From: Occultella aeris
GTDB lineage: Bacteria; Actinomycetota; Actinomycetes; Actinomycetales; Beutenbergiaceae
DNA length: 64,000 bases
Direction: 5' to 3'
Assembly: GCF_902703175.1 (NCBI RefSeq)
Contig: NZ_CACRYJ010000059.1
Span: forward strand, 1 to 64,000
Numbering within the stretch: the first letter of the stretch is position 1; each line of letters begins with the position of its first letter. Both the position numbers and the translations under genes were made by a program. The notes under the pieces were generated by a model that was given only the letters and a program-made list of their open reading frames with translations, did not search any database and was not told the origin of the DNA. This document shows, one piece after another, positions 25,790-34,463 of this stretch.

Positions 25790-26746
25790 ATGTCTGCAAC
25801 AACAGCACCTGCACGTCGCAGGTCCGCCCCAACCGGACCCAGGTCCGGCGCTACCGGACCCAGGTCCGGCCGATGGTGGCGAACCACCCTCACGGCCTAC
25901 GGCTACATGTCACCCACCCTGCTGGTGATGCTGATCATGATGGCCGTCCCCGTGGCCATGGTGTTCGTGTACTCCACGCTCTCCAACGTGGTGATGGAAC
26001 GCGACCCCGAGTTCGTGGGCATCGAGAACTACCTGACTCTGTTCGGGGACGAGATCTTCCGCAAAGCGCTCGGGCAGACCGCCATCTTCACTGTCACGTC
26101 GGTGACCCTGCACCTGCTGATCGGGCTCGGCTTCGCGATGATGCTCAACAGCGGGCTGCTGCCGCGGCTGGCGGCGGCACTGTTCCGGGTGATCTACATC
26201 CTGCCTTGGGTCTTCACCGCCTCGATCGTGGTGATCCTGTGGCAGCTGCTGCTGAACCCGAACGGCGTCATCAACTACCTGCTCGAGGCAGCTTCGCTGA
26301 TCGACTCGAAGGTCGAGTGGTTCTCCAACCCCAGCCTGGCGCTCGGCACGGTCATCTTCATCAACGTCTGGGCGGGGTACCCGTTCATCATGATCAGCCT
26401 GCTCGCCGGGCTGCAGGGTATCCCCGGTGACCTGTACGAAGCAGCGGAGATCGACGGCGCAGGCTGGCGTGCGCGGTTCTTCAACATCACGATCCCGCAG
26501 TTGTTCCCGATCCTGCTCGCGGTGGCGATGCTCGACTTCATCTGGAACCTGCAGCAGTTCCCCATCATCTGGCTCGCCACCGGCGGCGGGCCGCTCAACG
26601 CCACCGAGACCATCGCGACCTTCACCTACAACCTGGCGTTCTCCAAGCACGAGTTCGCCATGGCCTCGGCCAGCGGCGTGGTGCTGTTCGTCGTGTCGGC
26701 GATCGTGGCCCTGTTCTACGTACGGCACCAGAAGGCGAGGGACTGA
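25790..26746 (+). CDS. Sugar ABC transporter permease (MalF-like)
   Basis: Membrane permease of 318 aa with about six hydrophobic segments and the EAA loop EAAEIDGAGWRARFFNITIP. ATG 25790 follows GGAAGG (25779-25784). The N-terminal 30 residues are polar, with a short internal duplication TGPRSGA/TGPRSGR encoded by an 18-bp direct repeat. It is followed by the second permease with a one-base gap. Confidence 0.9.
   Translation: MSATTAPARRRSAPTGPRSGATGPRSGRWWRTTLTAYGYMSPTLLVMLIMMAVPVAMVFVYSTLSNVVMERDPEFVGIENYLTLFGDEIFRKALGQTAIFTVTSVTLHLLIGLGFAMMLNSGLLPRLAAALFRVIYILPWVFTASIVVILWQLLLNPNGVINYLLEAASLIDSKVEWFSNPSLALGTVIFINVWAGYPFIMISLLAGLQGIPGDLYEAAEIDGAGWRARFFNITIPQLFPILLAVAMLDFIWNLQQFPIIWLATGGGPLNATETIATFTYNLAFSKHEFAMASASGVVLFVVSAIVALFYVRHQKARD
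25832..25870 (+). repeat. Two 18-bp self-complementary direct repeats inside the permease gene
   Basis: ACCGGACCCAGGTCCGGC occurs at 25832-25849 and 25853-25870 with a period of 21 bp. Each copy is a near-perfect hairpin (CCGGACC-CA-GGTCCGG). The repeats encode the duplicated TGPRSG motif in the cytoplasmic tail, and could also slow translation or expose RNA structure early in the permease mRNA. Confidence 0.7.
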
Positions 26747-26747
26747 C

Positions 26748-27605
26748 GTGAGCATGACGACGACACGGTCACGCGGCCGCTCGGTCGGGGCACAGCGGGT
26801 CGCCCTGTGGATCGGCCTGACGCTCGGCGCGATCTTCGCGGGCTTCCCGGCACTGTGGATGCTGCTGAGCTCATTCAAGCCCAACACCGAGATCTTCCAG
26901 TTCCCGCCGACCTTCCTGCCGGACACCTTCACCATCGGCGCGTACACCGACATCCTCACGAACCCCGAGAAGCTCCGGTTCTTCATCAACAGCTACCTCG
27001 TGGCCGGCGCGGTCGTGCTGCTGACGCTGCTCGCCGGGATCATGGCGGGCTATGCGTTGAGCCGGTTCCAGTTCCCCCTCAAGAGCCTGCTCAACACGGT
27101 GGTCATCTCCGTGCAGGCGGTGCCGCCGATCACGTTGCTGATCCCGTACTTCGGGCTCGTGGTCTGGCTGAAGCTGTACGACTCGCTCTGGGCGCTGGTG
27201 CTGACCTACATGGTCGCCACGATCCCGTACGCGATCCTCATGATGACCGGCTACTTCAACACGATTCCGCGTGAGCTCGACGAGGCGGTGAAGGTCGACG
27301 GCGGTAACACCATGCGCACGCTGTGGCAGGTGCTGGTGCCGATCGCACGGCCAGGCATCGTGTCAGTGGGCGCGTACACCTTCATGGTGGCGTGGAACGA
27401 GTTCCTGTTCGCCCTCACCCTGACGCAGAGCAGGGAGAACCGGACCGTGCCCGTGGGCATCCAGCTCCTCATGGGGGAGCACTCGTTCAAGTGGAGCGAG
27501 ATGATGGCGATGAGCGTGCTCGGGTGCCTGCCGGTCCTCGTCCTCTTCTTGATCTTCCAGCGGCAGTTCGTCAGCGGTATGACCGCCGGCGCTGTCAAGA
27601 GCTGA
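26748..27605 (+). CDS. Sugar ABC transporter permease (MalG-like)
   Basis: Second permease, 285 aa from GTG 26748 (GAGG at 26737-26740) or 283 aa from ATG 26754. It has about six membrane segments; the EAA loop reads ELDEAVKVDGGNTMRTLWQVL. It starts one base after the preceding stop. The frame is open far upstream only by overlap with the first permease gene. Confidence 0.9.
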   Translation: MSMTTTRSRGRSVGAQRVALWIGLTLGAIFAGFPALWMLLSSFKPNTEIFQFPPTFLPDTFTIGAYTDILTNPEKLRFFINSYLVAGAVVLLTLLAGIMAGYALSRFQFPLKSLLNTVVISVQAVPPITLLIPYFGLVVWLKLYDSLWALVLTYMVATIPYAILMMTGYFNTIPRELDEAVKVDGGNTMRTLWQVLVPIARPGIVSVGAYTFMVAWNEFLFALTLTQSRENRTVPVGIQLLMGEHSFKWSEMMAMSVLGCLPVLVLFLIFQRQFVSGMTAGAVKS

Positions 27606-27634
27606 CCGTTCCTCCTACGAGAGAGAGATACTCA

Positions 27635-28555
27635 ATGCTGTTCACCGGCAAGGACATCGTCGCGCCCGCCTACGAGCACGGGTTCGCCGTGGCCGCGTAC
27701 AACATCAGCGACTACGGGATGCTGACGGCGGTGCTCGCCGCCAGTGAGGCTGCCGACTCGCCGGTCATCCTCTTGATCCACCCCGATGACTGGAAGTTCG
27801 TCGGAGACCAGTTCCTGCCGTCGGTGTTCGCGCTGGCCGCCTCGGCGTCCGTCCCGGTCGCGATCCAGCTGGATCACGGGGCCTCGCTCGAGCAGGCCGC
27901 CGCATCGCTGCGCCACGGCTTCACCTCAGTCATGATCGACGGCTCGCTGCTCACGTTCGAGGAGAACATCGCGATCACACGCGCGACGGTGGAGATGGCG
28001 CACCGGGTCGGCGTCTCGGTCGAGGGCGAGATCGGCACGATCGGCCCACGCGACCCGCAGTCCCTCGACGAGATGCGGGACTTCGTCTACACCGAGCCCG
28101 GCCAGGCGAAGCAGTTCGTCGAGTCGACCGGGGTGGACCTGCTCGCTGTCGCCGTCGGTACCGCCCACGGCGTCTACCCCGCGGGATTCACGCCGGAACT
28201 CAAGCTCGATCTGATCGCGGCGATCACCGAGACCGTGGGCATCCCCCTCGTGCTGCACGGCGGCTCCGGCGCAGTGGACGAGCAGGTCTCCGCCGCCGTC
28301 AAGCTGGGCGTCGCCAAGATGAACATCTCAGCCGACATGAAGACGGCATACTTCACGAAGCTGCGCGAGGTCCTTGCCGACCCGGCCCAGCGCGAACCGC
28401 TCGACATCTACCCGCCGGCTCTCGCCGTCGTGCAGCAGGTCGTTCGCCACAAGGCAGAGGTGCTGGGCGCCGTCGGCGCCGCAGCGCACTACGACTACCG
28501 GCCGTCCGGGATCGGTGCGCGACGGTGGTCCCAGGATGCGACCGTGCAGCACTGA
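27635..28555 (+). CDS. Class II ketose-bisphosphate aldolase (GatY/KbaY-like)
   Basis: Zinc-dependent aldolase of 306 aa with AIQLDHGASLE, SVMIDGSLLTFEEN, VEGEIGTIG, GTAHGVYP, VLHGGSGA and MNISADMKTAY. Its size and motifs are closer to the tagatose-bisphosphate/fructose-bisphosphate catabolic branch than to the 334-aa enzyme at 20918. It is last in the transporter operon, with a GAGAGAG RBS. It probably cleaves the phosphorylated sugar from the FGGY kinase to DHAP or G3P plus an aldehyde. Two different class II aldolases in one locus is notable. Confidence 0.87.
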   Translation: MLFTGKDIVAPAYEHGFAVAAYNISDYGMLTAVLAASEAADSPVILLIHPDDWKFVGDQFLPSVFALAASASVPVAIQLDHGASLEQAAASLRHGFTSVMIDGSLLTFEENIAITRATVEMAHRVGVSVEGEIGTIGPRDPQSLDEMRDFVYTEPGQAKQFVESTGVDLLAVAVGTAHGVYPAGFTPELKLDLIAAITETVGIPLVLHGGSGAVDEQVSAAVKLGVAKMNISADMKTAYFTKLREVLADPAQREPLDIYPPALAVVQQVVRHKAEVLGAVGAAAHYDYRPSGIGARRWSQDATVQH

Positions 28556-28570
28556 GCGGATTGACACCGG

Positions 28571-29179
28571 TCAGGGGTGTTCGGCAGCGTTCGGCGCCGC
28601 GGGAAGGCTCGCTGGCGGTGACGACACCCAGATCGCCTCGGCGACTTCGCTCCCGACGTTGGTGATCTGGTGCGGCACCGAGGACCGGAAGTCCAGGCTG
28701 TCCCCCACCGCCAACTCGAAGCTGCTCTCCCCCAGGGTGAACAGGAACGTGCCGCGAACCACGATGAAGATCTCCCGGACGTCACCGTGGGTGTAGTCCG
28801 GACCGCCCACGATCCCGCCCGGTGGGTATTCGGTAGAGGTCACTTCGACGTCCAGCAGCGGCGGCGGGGTTATCGCGAACGTGCGGACCCCGTCGCCGTG
28901 CAGGATCGAGGGCCGCTCACGTCTGCGCAGGACCTTGCCCGAGGCTCCCGGTTCCTCGAAGAGGTCGATCAGTTTGATGGACAGGGCATCGGCGAGGCTG
29001 CGCAGTACCGCGAAGGCGGCGTTCGCCGACCCGCTCTCGATCTGGTGGATGTAGCTGGGGCTCCTGCCCGTGGCCGCGGCCAGGTCCCGGATCGACATGC
29101 CGCGGCTCTTGCGGAAGGTGCGGACCCGGCGACCGAGGTTCTCCCGCTCGGTCACGGTCCGTTGTTCACCCTTGCTCAC
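28571..29179 (-). CDS. XRE-family regulator with C-terminal cupin
   Basis: Regulator of 202 aa: HTH_3 domain (residues about 12-66, LGRRVRTFRKSRGMSIRDLAAATG in outline, then SPSYIHQIESG) and a cupin ligand-binding domain (residues 110-185, HGDVREIFIVVRG and GDSLDFRSSVPHQ). This PuuR/SutR-like layout usually senses a small amine, sulfur or nitrogen compound. The start is GTG 29179 with an upstream GGAGG. It is last in the leftward organosulfur-like cluster and the only regulator there, so it is the best candidate to bind the twin palindromes at 36665-36704. Confidence 0.88.
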   Translation of the reverse strand: MSKGEQRTVTERENLGRRVRTFRKSRGMSIRDLAAATGRSPSYIHQIESGSANAAFAVLRSLADALSIKLIDLFEEPGASGKVLRRRERPSILHGDGVRTFAITPPPLLDVEVTSTEYPPGGIVGGPDYTHGDVREIFIVVRGTFLFTLGESSFELAVGDSLDFRSSVPHQITNVGSEVAEAIWVSSPPASLPAAPNAAEHP

Positions 29180-29255
29180 CTGCCGCCTCCCCTCGGGCCC
29201 CTCTGTGATGGGCCTCGTTGCGATCCTAGGTGGCACGCCACGCTCGCACGGACCG

Positions 29256-29978
29256 TCAACTGACGCGCTGGCGGTTCTCGGTGCGGGGCTGTCCCAGGCC
29301 CAGCCACTCCTCACCGAGCACCTCGGGGTGATCGAGCCAGTAGTCACCGTAGTAGTCGATCAGCGGGCCGTACTCGTTGAAGATCCGGCGCAGCTCGCGG
29401 ATGGAATCCGCACCGTCGGGGGCTATGTCGACCCGGAGGTCCAGGCGTGGGCGTCGCTCGCCGCGCAGCGTGGTGATGAGCGAGGACGACAGGTGACGGC
29501 GGCCCTCGCCGCCGGCCTCCAACCCGGCCTCGAGGCTGCGGAGCAGGCGCTCTTCGAAGGCGAGCTCGGAACCGGCTTCGAACGTCTGCGCGACCGCCGT
29601 GAGCACCTCCGGTCCCACGACTCCGTTTCCGAGGACCGCGTAGCCGGCACCGGTGTGGTGCCCGGAGAAGGACCGTCCGCCGGAGAAGGAACCGGTGTGG
29701 GCGCCGACCCGGCCGTCATCGGTCACGATGCCGACCTGACGGTAGGCGAACAATGGGTCGGTCAGTTCCAGGGCCGCGAGCACCACCTGTGGATCCAGTC
29801 CGCTGGTGGCCAGATCGAGGGCGCGCAGTCCCAGTCGCCAGTCGCTGTGCCACTGGCTGGTGACGGCGACACCGCCCGCCACCTGCGGGCAACGGGAGGC
29901 GAGTGCGATCGAGCCGGTGCCCTGGCAGACTCCGACCGCCTTCGTGGTGGGATCGGTGGCGACGATGCTGAACGTCAT
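29256..29978 (-). CDS. DUF1028 family protein
   Basis: 240-aa protein of the DUF1028 family, recognised by the N-terminal TFSIVATDPTTKAVGVC, then ASRCPQVAGGVAVTSQ and GRVGAHTG. The family has an Ntn-hydrolase-like appearance, but its reaction is not established to my knowledge. It commonly sits with peptide-type ABC transporters, as here. It lies downstream of the SBP gene, behind a very stable hairpin (30002-30038). A hydrolase or amidase acting on the imported compound is a possible role. Confidence 0.85.
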   Translation of the reverse strand: MTFSIVATDPTTKAVGVCQGTGSIALASRCPQVAGGVAVTSQWHSDWRLGLRALDLATSGLDPQVVLAALELTDPLFAYRQVGIVTDDGRVGAHTGSFSGGRSFSGHHTGAGYAVLGNGVVGPEVLTAVAQTFEAGSELAFEERLLRSLEAGLEAGGEGRRHLSSSLITTLRGERRPRLDLRVDIAPDGADSIRELRRIFNEYGPLIDYYGDYWLDHPEVLGEEWLGLGQPRTENRQRVS

Positions 29979-30001
29979 GGTGTTTCTCCTTGGGTGGGGT
30001 G

Positions 30002-30038
30002 GGCCGGCGCGGAGCGCGACAGGAGCTCCGCGCCGGCC
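30002..30038 (-). promoter_or_regulatory. Strong intercistronic hairpin after the family-5 SBP gene
   Basis: A perfect 14-bp inverted repeat, GGCCGGCGCGGAGC (30002-30015) and its complement (30025-30038), 9-nt loop, lies seven bases past the SBP stop (minus strand) and before DUF1028. It is probably a terminator or attenuator; DUF1028 and the XRE gene would then depend on readthrough or an unseen promoter. Confidence 0.78.
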
Positions 30039-30044
30039 GCGGTG

Positions 30045-31691
30045 TCATTCGTTGATGGACAGGTGCGCGTAGTCGACCGTGTTGTCGGTGCGCCACGCGT
30101 ACCCGGCGATCCGGTCCGAGATCGCGATCCCGGGCTGCACCTGCGCGATCTGGATGAACGGAACCTCCTCCAGCAGCCGGGTCTCGGCGATGTTCCATGC
30201 GGCGCCGGCCTCGGCCGAGCTCTGGTCGATCACCTCGGCGCTGGCGGCCAGCGCCTCGTAGAACTCCGGGTCCTCCCAGTCCGACATGTTGTTCTGCGAG
30301 TCGACCCCGGTCAGCAGGTTGAGGGTGTAGATCGGCGTGAGTGCCCACGGGGCCTGCACCGACAGGAGCGCCTGCCAGATCTTGGCGTAGCGGCCGGTGT
30401 GGAAGTCCGCCCCGGGAACCGTCTCGATCTGGACGTCGAAGCCTGCCGGGCGTGCCGCCGTCTGGATCTGCACGGCTGTGGCCTGGGACTCGGCGTCGGC
30501 GGCGCTCACCGTGAGGGTGAAGCTCAGCCCGTCGGGGTAGCCGGCCTCGGCGAGCAGTGCCCTGGCGGTCTCCGGGTCGTACTCGTACTCCGGCAGGCCG
30601 GTCGCGTCGTAGCCGGGGGTGTTGGTGAAGACGATGCCCGAGCCGGTACGCACCGCACGGTCCTGGTAGACGTTGGAGATGATGTCCTCGAACGGGATCG
30701 CGTGAGAGATGGCCTGACGCACCAGCAGGTTGTCGAAGGGTGCCTTGTTCGTCACCAGCGAGAGCACCTGGGAGGTGTTAGGTGAGCTGACGGTGGGCAC
30801 GATCAGCGTGTCGACGGTGGCCAGGTCGGCCGCATCGGTGGGCGAGAGCCCCTCGACGATGTCCGCGTCGCCGGCTCGGATGGTGCTCGCGCGACTTCCG
30901 GCGTCGGGAACGACCTGGACGTTGACGACGTCGACCTCCGGGGTGCCGAGGATCCAGTTGTCCCGTGCCTCGAAGCGGGCGTAGGAGCCCACCTCCCAGT
31001 CGGTGATCTCATAGGGTCCGAAGCCGTAGTTCGGGTTCTCCTGCGCCCAGGCGATCGCGTAGGGATCGTCGGCGCTCACGTTGGCTTGCATCTCGGTGCT
31101 GTCGTAGACGAACGCGAGCGCGTCCGCCAGCATGGACAGCAGCGTGGTGCCCAGGCCCGGGCTCGCGATCGTGATGCTGACCGTCTTGTCGTCGATCTTC
31201 GTGAACTGGGTGGCCGGGTCGGTGATCACCGGGGACATCGCCCCCGGCGCCGTCGAGGTGTCGGCTCCGAACTTGAGTTCGAAGGACCACAGCACGTCGT
31301 CCGCAGCGAGCTCGTTCCCGGCCGCGCTCACGGCGTCGGAGAGGTGGAAGGTGTAGACGAGGCCGTCATCGGAGACCTCGTAGCTCTCGGCAAGGTAGCC
31401 CTCATAGGTGAACGGGTCCTGCTCGAAGACGCCGTCCTGGGTGGTTTCGACGTAGGGCTTGCGGACGAGGGTGGCCTGGGTTGCGCCGAGGAACTCGGTG
31501 TTGTTGGCGCCGGCCTCCTTGATCAGGCCCATCCCGATGTCGGCCTGCAGGATGGTGACGCTGGTCTCCTCTTCGGTGGCCGCGTCGGCGGTGTTCGCCG
31601 ACTCCGCACACGCGGAGACGAGTAACGCTGCCGCAACGGCGACAGCCAGTGGCTTCGCCAGACGGCGAACCATGGAGCGATCTCGAGACAC
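30045..31691 (-). CDS. Peptide/nickel-type (family 5) ABC substrate-binding lipoprotein
   Basis: Family 5 SBP of 548 aa, the size expected for DppA/OppA-like proteins. The lipobox ends in Cys28 (LVSAC). The GTG at 31691 is favoured by AAAGGAAG just upstream; ATG 31673 is the alternative. Conserved stretches include LAESYEVSDDGLVYTFHL, TIRAGDADIVEGL and the C-terminal substrate-cavity region. It comes after the permeases in the operon. Proteins of this family also bind non-peptides (opines, sulfur compounds, oligosaccharides); the co-transcribed monooxygenase suggests such a ligand. Confidence 0.92.
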   Translation of the reverse strand: MSRDRSMVRRLAKPLAVAVAAALLVSACAESANTADAATEEETSVTILQADIGMGLIKEAGANNTEFLGATQATLVRKPYVETTQDGVFEQDPFTYEGYLAESYEVSDDGLVYTFHLSDAVSAAGNELAADDVLWSFELKFGADTSTAPGAMSPVITDPATQFTKIDDKTVSITIASPGLGTTLLSMLADALAFVYDSTEMQANVSADDPYAIAWAQENPNYGFGPYEITDWEVGSYARFEARDNWILGTPEVDVVNVQVVPDAGSRASTIRAGDADIVEGLSPTDAADLATVDTLIVPTVSSPNTSQVLSLVTNKAPFDNLLVRQAISHAIPFEDIISNVYQDRAVRTGSGIVFTNTPGYDATGLPEYEYDPETARALLAEAGYPDGLSFTLTVSAADAESQATAVQIQTAARPAGFDVQIETVPGADFHTGRYAKIWQALLSVQAPWALTPIYTLNLLTGVDSQNNMSDWEDPEFYEALAASAEVIDQSSAEAGAAWNIAETRLLEEVPFIQIAQVQPGIAISDRIAGYAWRTDNTVDYAHLSINE

Positions 31692-31774
31692 GAGTCTTCC
31701 TTTCGAGGGGTGGGTAAACCCGGTGAGGGTGGGCAGACCGGGGGTGGGCAGATCAGGGCGTGCTCTGGCGCCGG

Positions 31775-32635
31775 TCAGCGCCGTCGCAGGTACTGGTGGG
31801 CGAGATTGCTGAACGCGATCACGGTCACGGCCAACGCGAGACAGGGAAACAGCGAGGACCACCAGCGCCCGGCTGACGCCGCCGTTGCGCCGTCGGCGAT
31901 CATGGCTCCCCACTCGGGGGTCGGCGGCGGCAGACCGACGCCGAGGAACCCCAGGCCCGCTGCGACCGTGACGGCGACGCCGAAGATGTAGGAGGCGTTC
32001 TCCAGAGCCGGCCACGTCGAGTTCGGCAGCATGTGCCGCAGCAGCAGCCCGCGCTCGGACTCGCCCGACAGACGCGCCGACTCCAGGTACGCCTCGCGAC
32101 GCACCCGGAGCACCTCTGTCCGGACCACGCGTGCCTGGGTGGGCACCATGAGCAGGCCGCACACCACCGAGAGGGTGAGCAGGTTTCGGCCGAAGAAGGC
32201 GAGCAGCACCAGCCCGACCACGATCTGCGGGAGCGCGTCGAACAGGTCGAGGCCGCGGGTCAGACCGCGGGCCACGCTGCCTGGGACGCCACCCCGTGAC
32301 TCGTTCGTTCCGGTGAACAGTCCCACACCGACGCCGATGACCGTCGCGAGCAGGGCCGCGACGAGGCCGACCACCAGGTCGTTGCGCGTGGCCGCGATGA
32401 CCCGCGAGAAGACGTCCAGTCCGTAGATGTCGGTCCCGAACCAGTGCTGCGCCGACGGCGGCTGATCGGGGGCAGCCACGACGTCGATCGGGCTGTAGGG
32501 CACCAGCAAGGGCCCGAGCGCGGCGACCAGCAGGAGGAGGACCAGTGGCGCGACGACGGGCACCATCGAGGCAGACCCGGGCAACCTCCGGCGTGTTGCC
32601 GGCGCCGCGGTGGGGGGCGTTGTGGCAGTGCTCAT
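31775..32635 (-). CDS. ABC transporter permease (DppC-like)
   Basis: Membrane permease of 286 aa with the N-terminal signature HWFGTDIYGLDVFSRVIAATR of DppC/OppC proteins, five to six hydrophobic segments and the ATPase-contact loop ESARLSGESERGLLLRHMLPN. The ATG at 32635 overlaps the stop of the DppB-like gene (ATGA), so translation is coupled. The longer open frame upstream is spurious. Confidence 0.92.
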   Translation of the reverse strand: MSTATTPPTAAPATRRRLPGSASMVPVVAPLVLLLLVAALGPLLVPYSPIDVVAAPDQPPSAQHWFGTDIYGLDVFSRVIAATRNDLVVGLVAALLATVIGVGVGLFTGTNESRGGVPGSVARGLTRGLDLFDALPQIVVGLVLLAFFGRNLLTLSVVCGLLMVPTQARVVRTEVLRVRREAYLESARLSGESERGLLLRHMLPNSTWPALENASYIFGVAVTVAAGLGFLGVGLPPPTPEWGAMIADGATAASAGRWWSSLFPCLALAVTVIAFSNLAHQYLRRR

Positions 32636-33684
32636 GAGTTTCCCTCCACCATCACGCCGGGTCGACGGCGCGGATCCAAGGTCATGTTGACGAGGTCGAC
32701 AATCAGGAACACCACCAGCACGCACGCTGCCACCGTGAGCAGGAATGCCTGCAGGGCCAGGAAGTCTGCTCGGCCCACCGCCTGGACGGCGTACTGCCCC
32801 ATGCCTGGGATCGCGAAGAGCTGTTCGATGATGACGGCGCCGCCGAGGAGGAAGCCGAACAGCTGCCCGCACATCGTCACCATGGTGGGGCTGGCCCGGC
32901 GCAGGACGCTGACGATGACGACGTGCCGCGGCACTCCGGACGCGATGCGGAACAGGGTGGCCTCGTCATCGACAGCGTGTTCGATCGAGCGCTGCAGGAC
33001 CTTCATGATCGTGGGCGCGCTGCCGACCACCAGGACCAGCACAGGCAACCACAGGTGCGCCAGCATCGAACTGAGCAGCACCGTGTCCGAGGACAGCAGT
33101 GCATCCAGGAACGGGAACCCGGTGGTCCGGGGCGCCGGCCGCAGCCCCGCGTCGTAGCGTCCGGTCGGTGCCGCGGCCCACCCGAGGACGGTGTAGAAGA
33201 CCAGGATGCCGGCCACCCCGAGGACGAAGTCCGGGATCGCTCCGGCCGAGCGCGCGTAGAAGGCAGCGAATCTCGCGACGGGGTTATGGGGGTGGAGCAT
33301 CGCGAAGATGCACAGCAGGAGTGTGACTGCGATGGCGATGACCATGGCGATGAGGGCGATCTCGATTGTGGCGGGCAGCCGCCACGCGATCTGCTCCTGC
33401 ACATCCTGGCCGTCGATGAGGGAACGGCCGAGGTCGAGCGTGACCACCCGGCCCAGGAACACCATCAGTTGGTGCCACAGCGAGCCGCTGAGGCCGAGCA
33501 GCACCTCGATGCGTTCGTACTGGTCCGCGGACAGGTCGTCGCTGCCCGCGATGATCAGGACGGGGTCCCCCGGGATCAGCCGGACCAGGAAGAACACCGC
33601 GATCGCGAACAGGAACAGGTGGACCGGCAGGAGCGCCACACGCTGGATCCACCAGCGCTGGGAACGCCACAGCCGCGCGATCAT
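32632..33684 (-). CDS. ABC transporter permease (DppB-like)
   Basis: Membrane permease of 350 aa. Typical DppB features are RLIPGDPV near the N-terminus, a large loop, the EAA-type loop (TLFRIASGVPRHVVIVSVLRRA) and the C-terminal IIEQLFAIPGMGQYAVQAV. ATG 33684 overlaps the end of the ATPase gene (TCAT at 33681-33684). It forms the channel with the DppC-like subunit. Confidence 0.92.
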   Translation of the reverse strand: MIARLWRSQRWWIQRVALLPVHLFLFAIAVFFLVRLIPGDPVLIIAGSDDLSADQYERIEVLLGLSGSLWHQLMVFLGRVVTLDLGRSLIDGQDVQEQIAWRLPATIEIALIAMVIAIAVTLLLCIFAMLHPHNPVARFAAFYARSAGAIPDFVLGVAGILVFYTVLGWAAAPTGRYDAGLRPAPRTTGFPFLDALLSSDTVLLSSMLAHLWLPVLVLVVGSAPTIMKVLQRSIEHAVDDEATLFRIASGVPRHVVIVSVLRRASPTMVTMCGQLFGFLLGGAVIIEQLFAIPGMGQYAVQAVGRADFLALQAFLLTVAACVLVVFLIVDLVNMTLDPRRRPGVMVEGNS

Positions 33685-34463
33685 GCGGCGCTCGATTCGT
33701 CGGCGGAGAGCTTGCGGTAGGCGCCCATCAGCCGCGCCGTGTACGGATGCTTGGGCCGGTTGACAACCTGGCTGACCTCGCCCTGCTCGACGACGTCGCC
33801 GCCGTGCATGACAACGAGACGATCGCTGATGAACGCCGTTGCCGGTACTCCGTGGGAGACGAACACGATCCCGGCGCCCGATCGCTCGGCGAAGTCCTTG
33901 AACTCGTTGAGCACGGCGCCCTGCACCGAGACATCCAGGGCGGAGACCGATTCGTCGCAGATGAGGATGCGCGGCGAGACGATCAGCGCTCGCGCGATCG
34001 CGAACCGTTGGCGCTGTCCACCGGACACCTGGGACGGCCGACGCGATGCGAGCTCCGGGTCGACGGCCAGCGAGGCGAGCACCTCGTCGACCGCCGCGTC
34101 CGCCTCGGCGACGGTGAGGCCGAGGATCTCCAGCGCCGGGCGCCGGACGGCGTCACGCAGGCTACGCAGCGGATCGAACGAGGAGGTCGTGTCCTGCCCC
34201 ACGAGTTGCACGTCCCGCCGGAACTGCCGCAGCCGGTCGCCGCTCAGCTGTGACACCTCGCCGTCCTGGTAGCGGATGGAGCCGGCCGACGGCGTCTCGA
34301 GCCCGAGCAGAAGCCGCACGAGGGTCGACTTGCCCGACCCGGACTCGCCGATGATGCCGACCCGGTCGCCGGGCTCGATCACCAGGTCCAGTGGGTTGAG
34401 GGCGTGCACGACGGTGTTGTCGCGGCCGCGGTACTGCTTGGCGGCCGCCTTCGCGGTGATCAC
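33681..34463 (-). CDS. ABC transporter ATP-binding protein (DppF/OppF-like)
   Basis: Cytoplasmic ATPase of 260 aa: Walker A GESGSGKS, Q-loop in LVGQDTTSSFDPL, signature SGGQRQR, Walker B ILICDE and H-loop VSHG. The C-terminal oligopeptide-transporter tail has RPKHPYTARL. GTG 34463 overlaps the preceding ATPase stop. It pairs with the other ATPase as a heterodimer. Confidence 0.92.
   Translation of the reverse strand: MITAKAAAKQYRGRDNTVVHALNPLDLVIEPGDRVGIIGESGSGKSTLVRLLLGLETPSAGSIRYQDGEVSQLSGDRLRQFRRDVQLVGQDTTSSFDPLRSLRDAVRRPALEILGLTVAEADAAVDEVLASLAVDPELASRRPSQVSGGQRQRFAIARALIVSPRILICDESVSALDVSVQGAVLNEFKDFAERSGAGIVFVSHGVPATAFISDRLVVMHGGDVVEQGEVSQVVNRPKHPYTARLMGAYRKLSADESSAA

Noticed and set aside
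20918-28555. Assignment of the kinase-aldolase locus to sulfoquinovose breakdown (sulfo-EMP)
   Set aside because: A class II aldolase and a kinase alone are not diagnostic; no sulfoquinovosidase, isomerase or sulfolactaldehyde enzyme is present.
29070-30785. 571-codon open frame on the plus strand opposite DUF1028 and the family-5 SBP
   Set aside because: Shadow of two recognised genes and without its own start signals.
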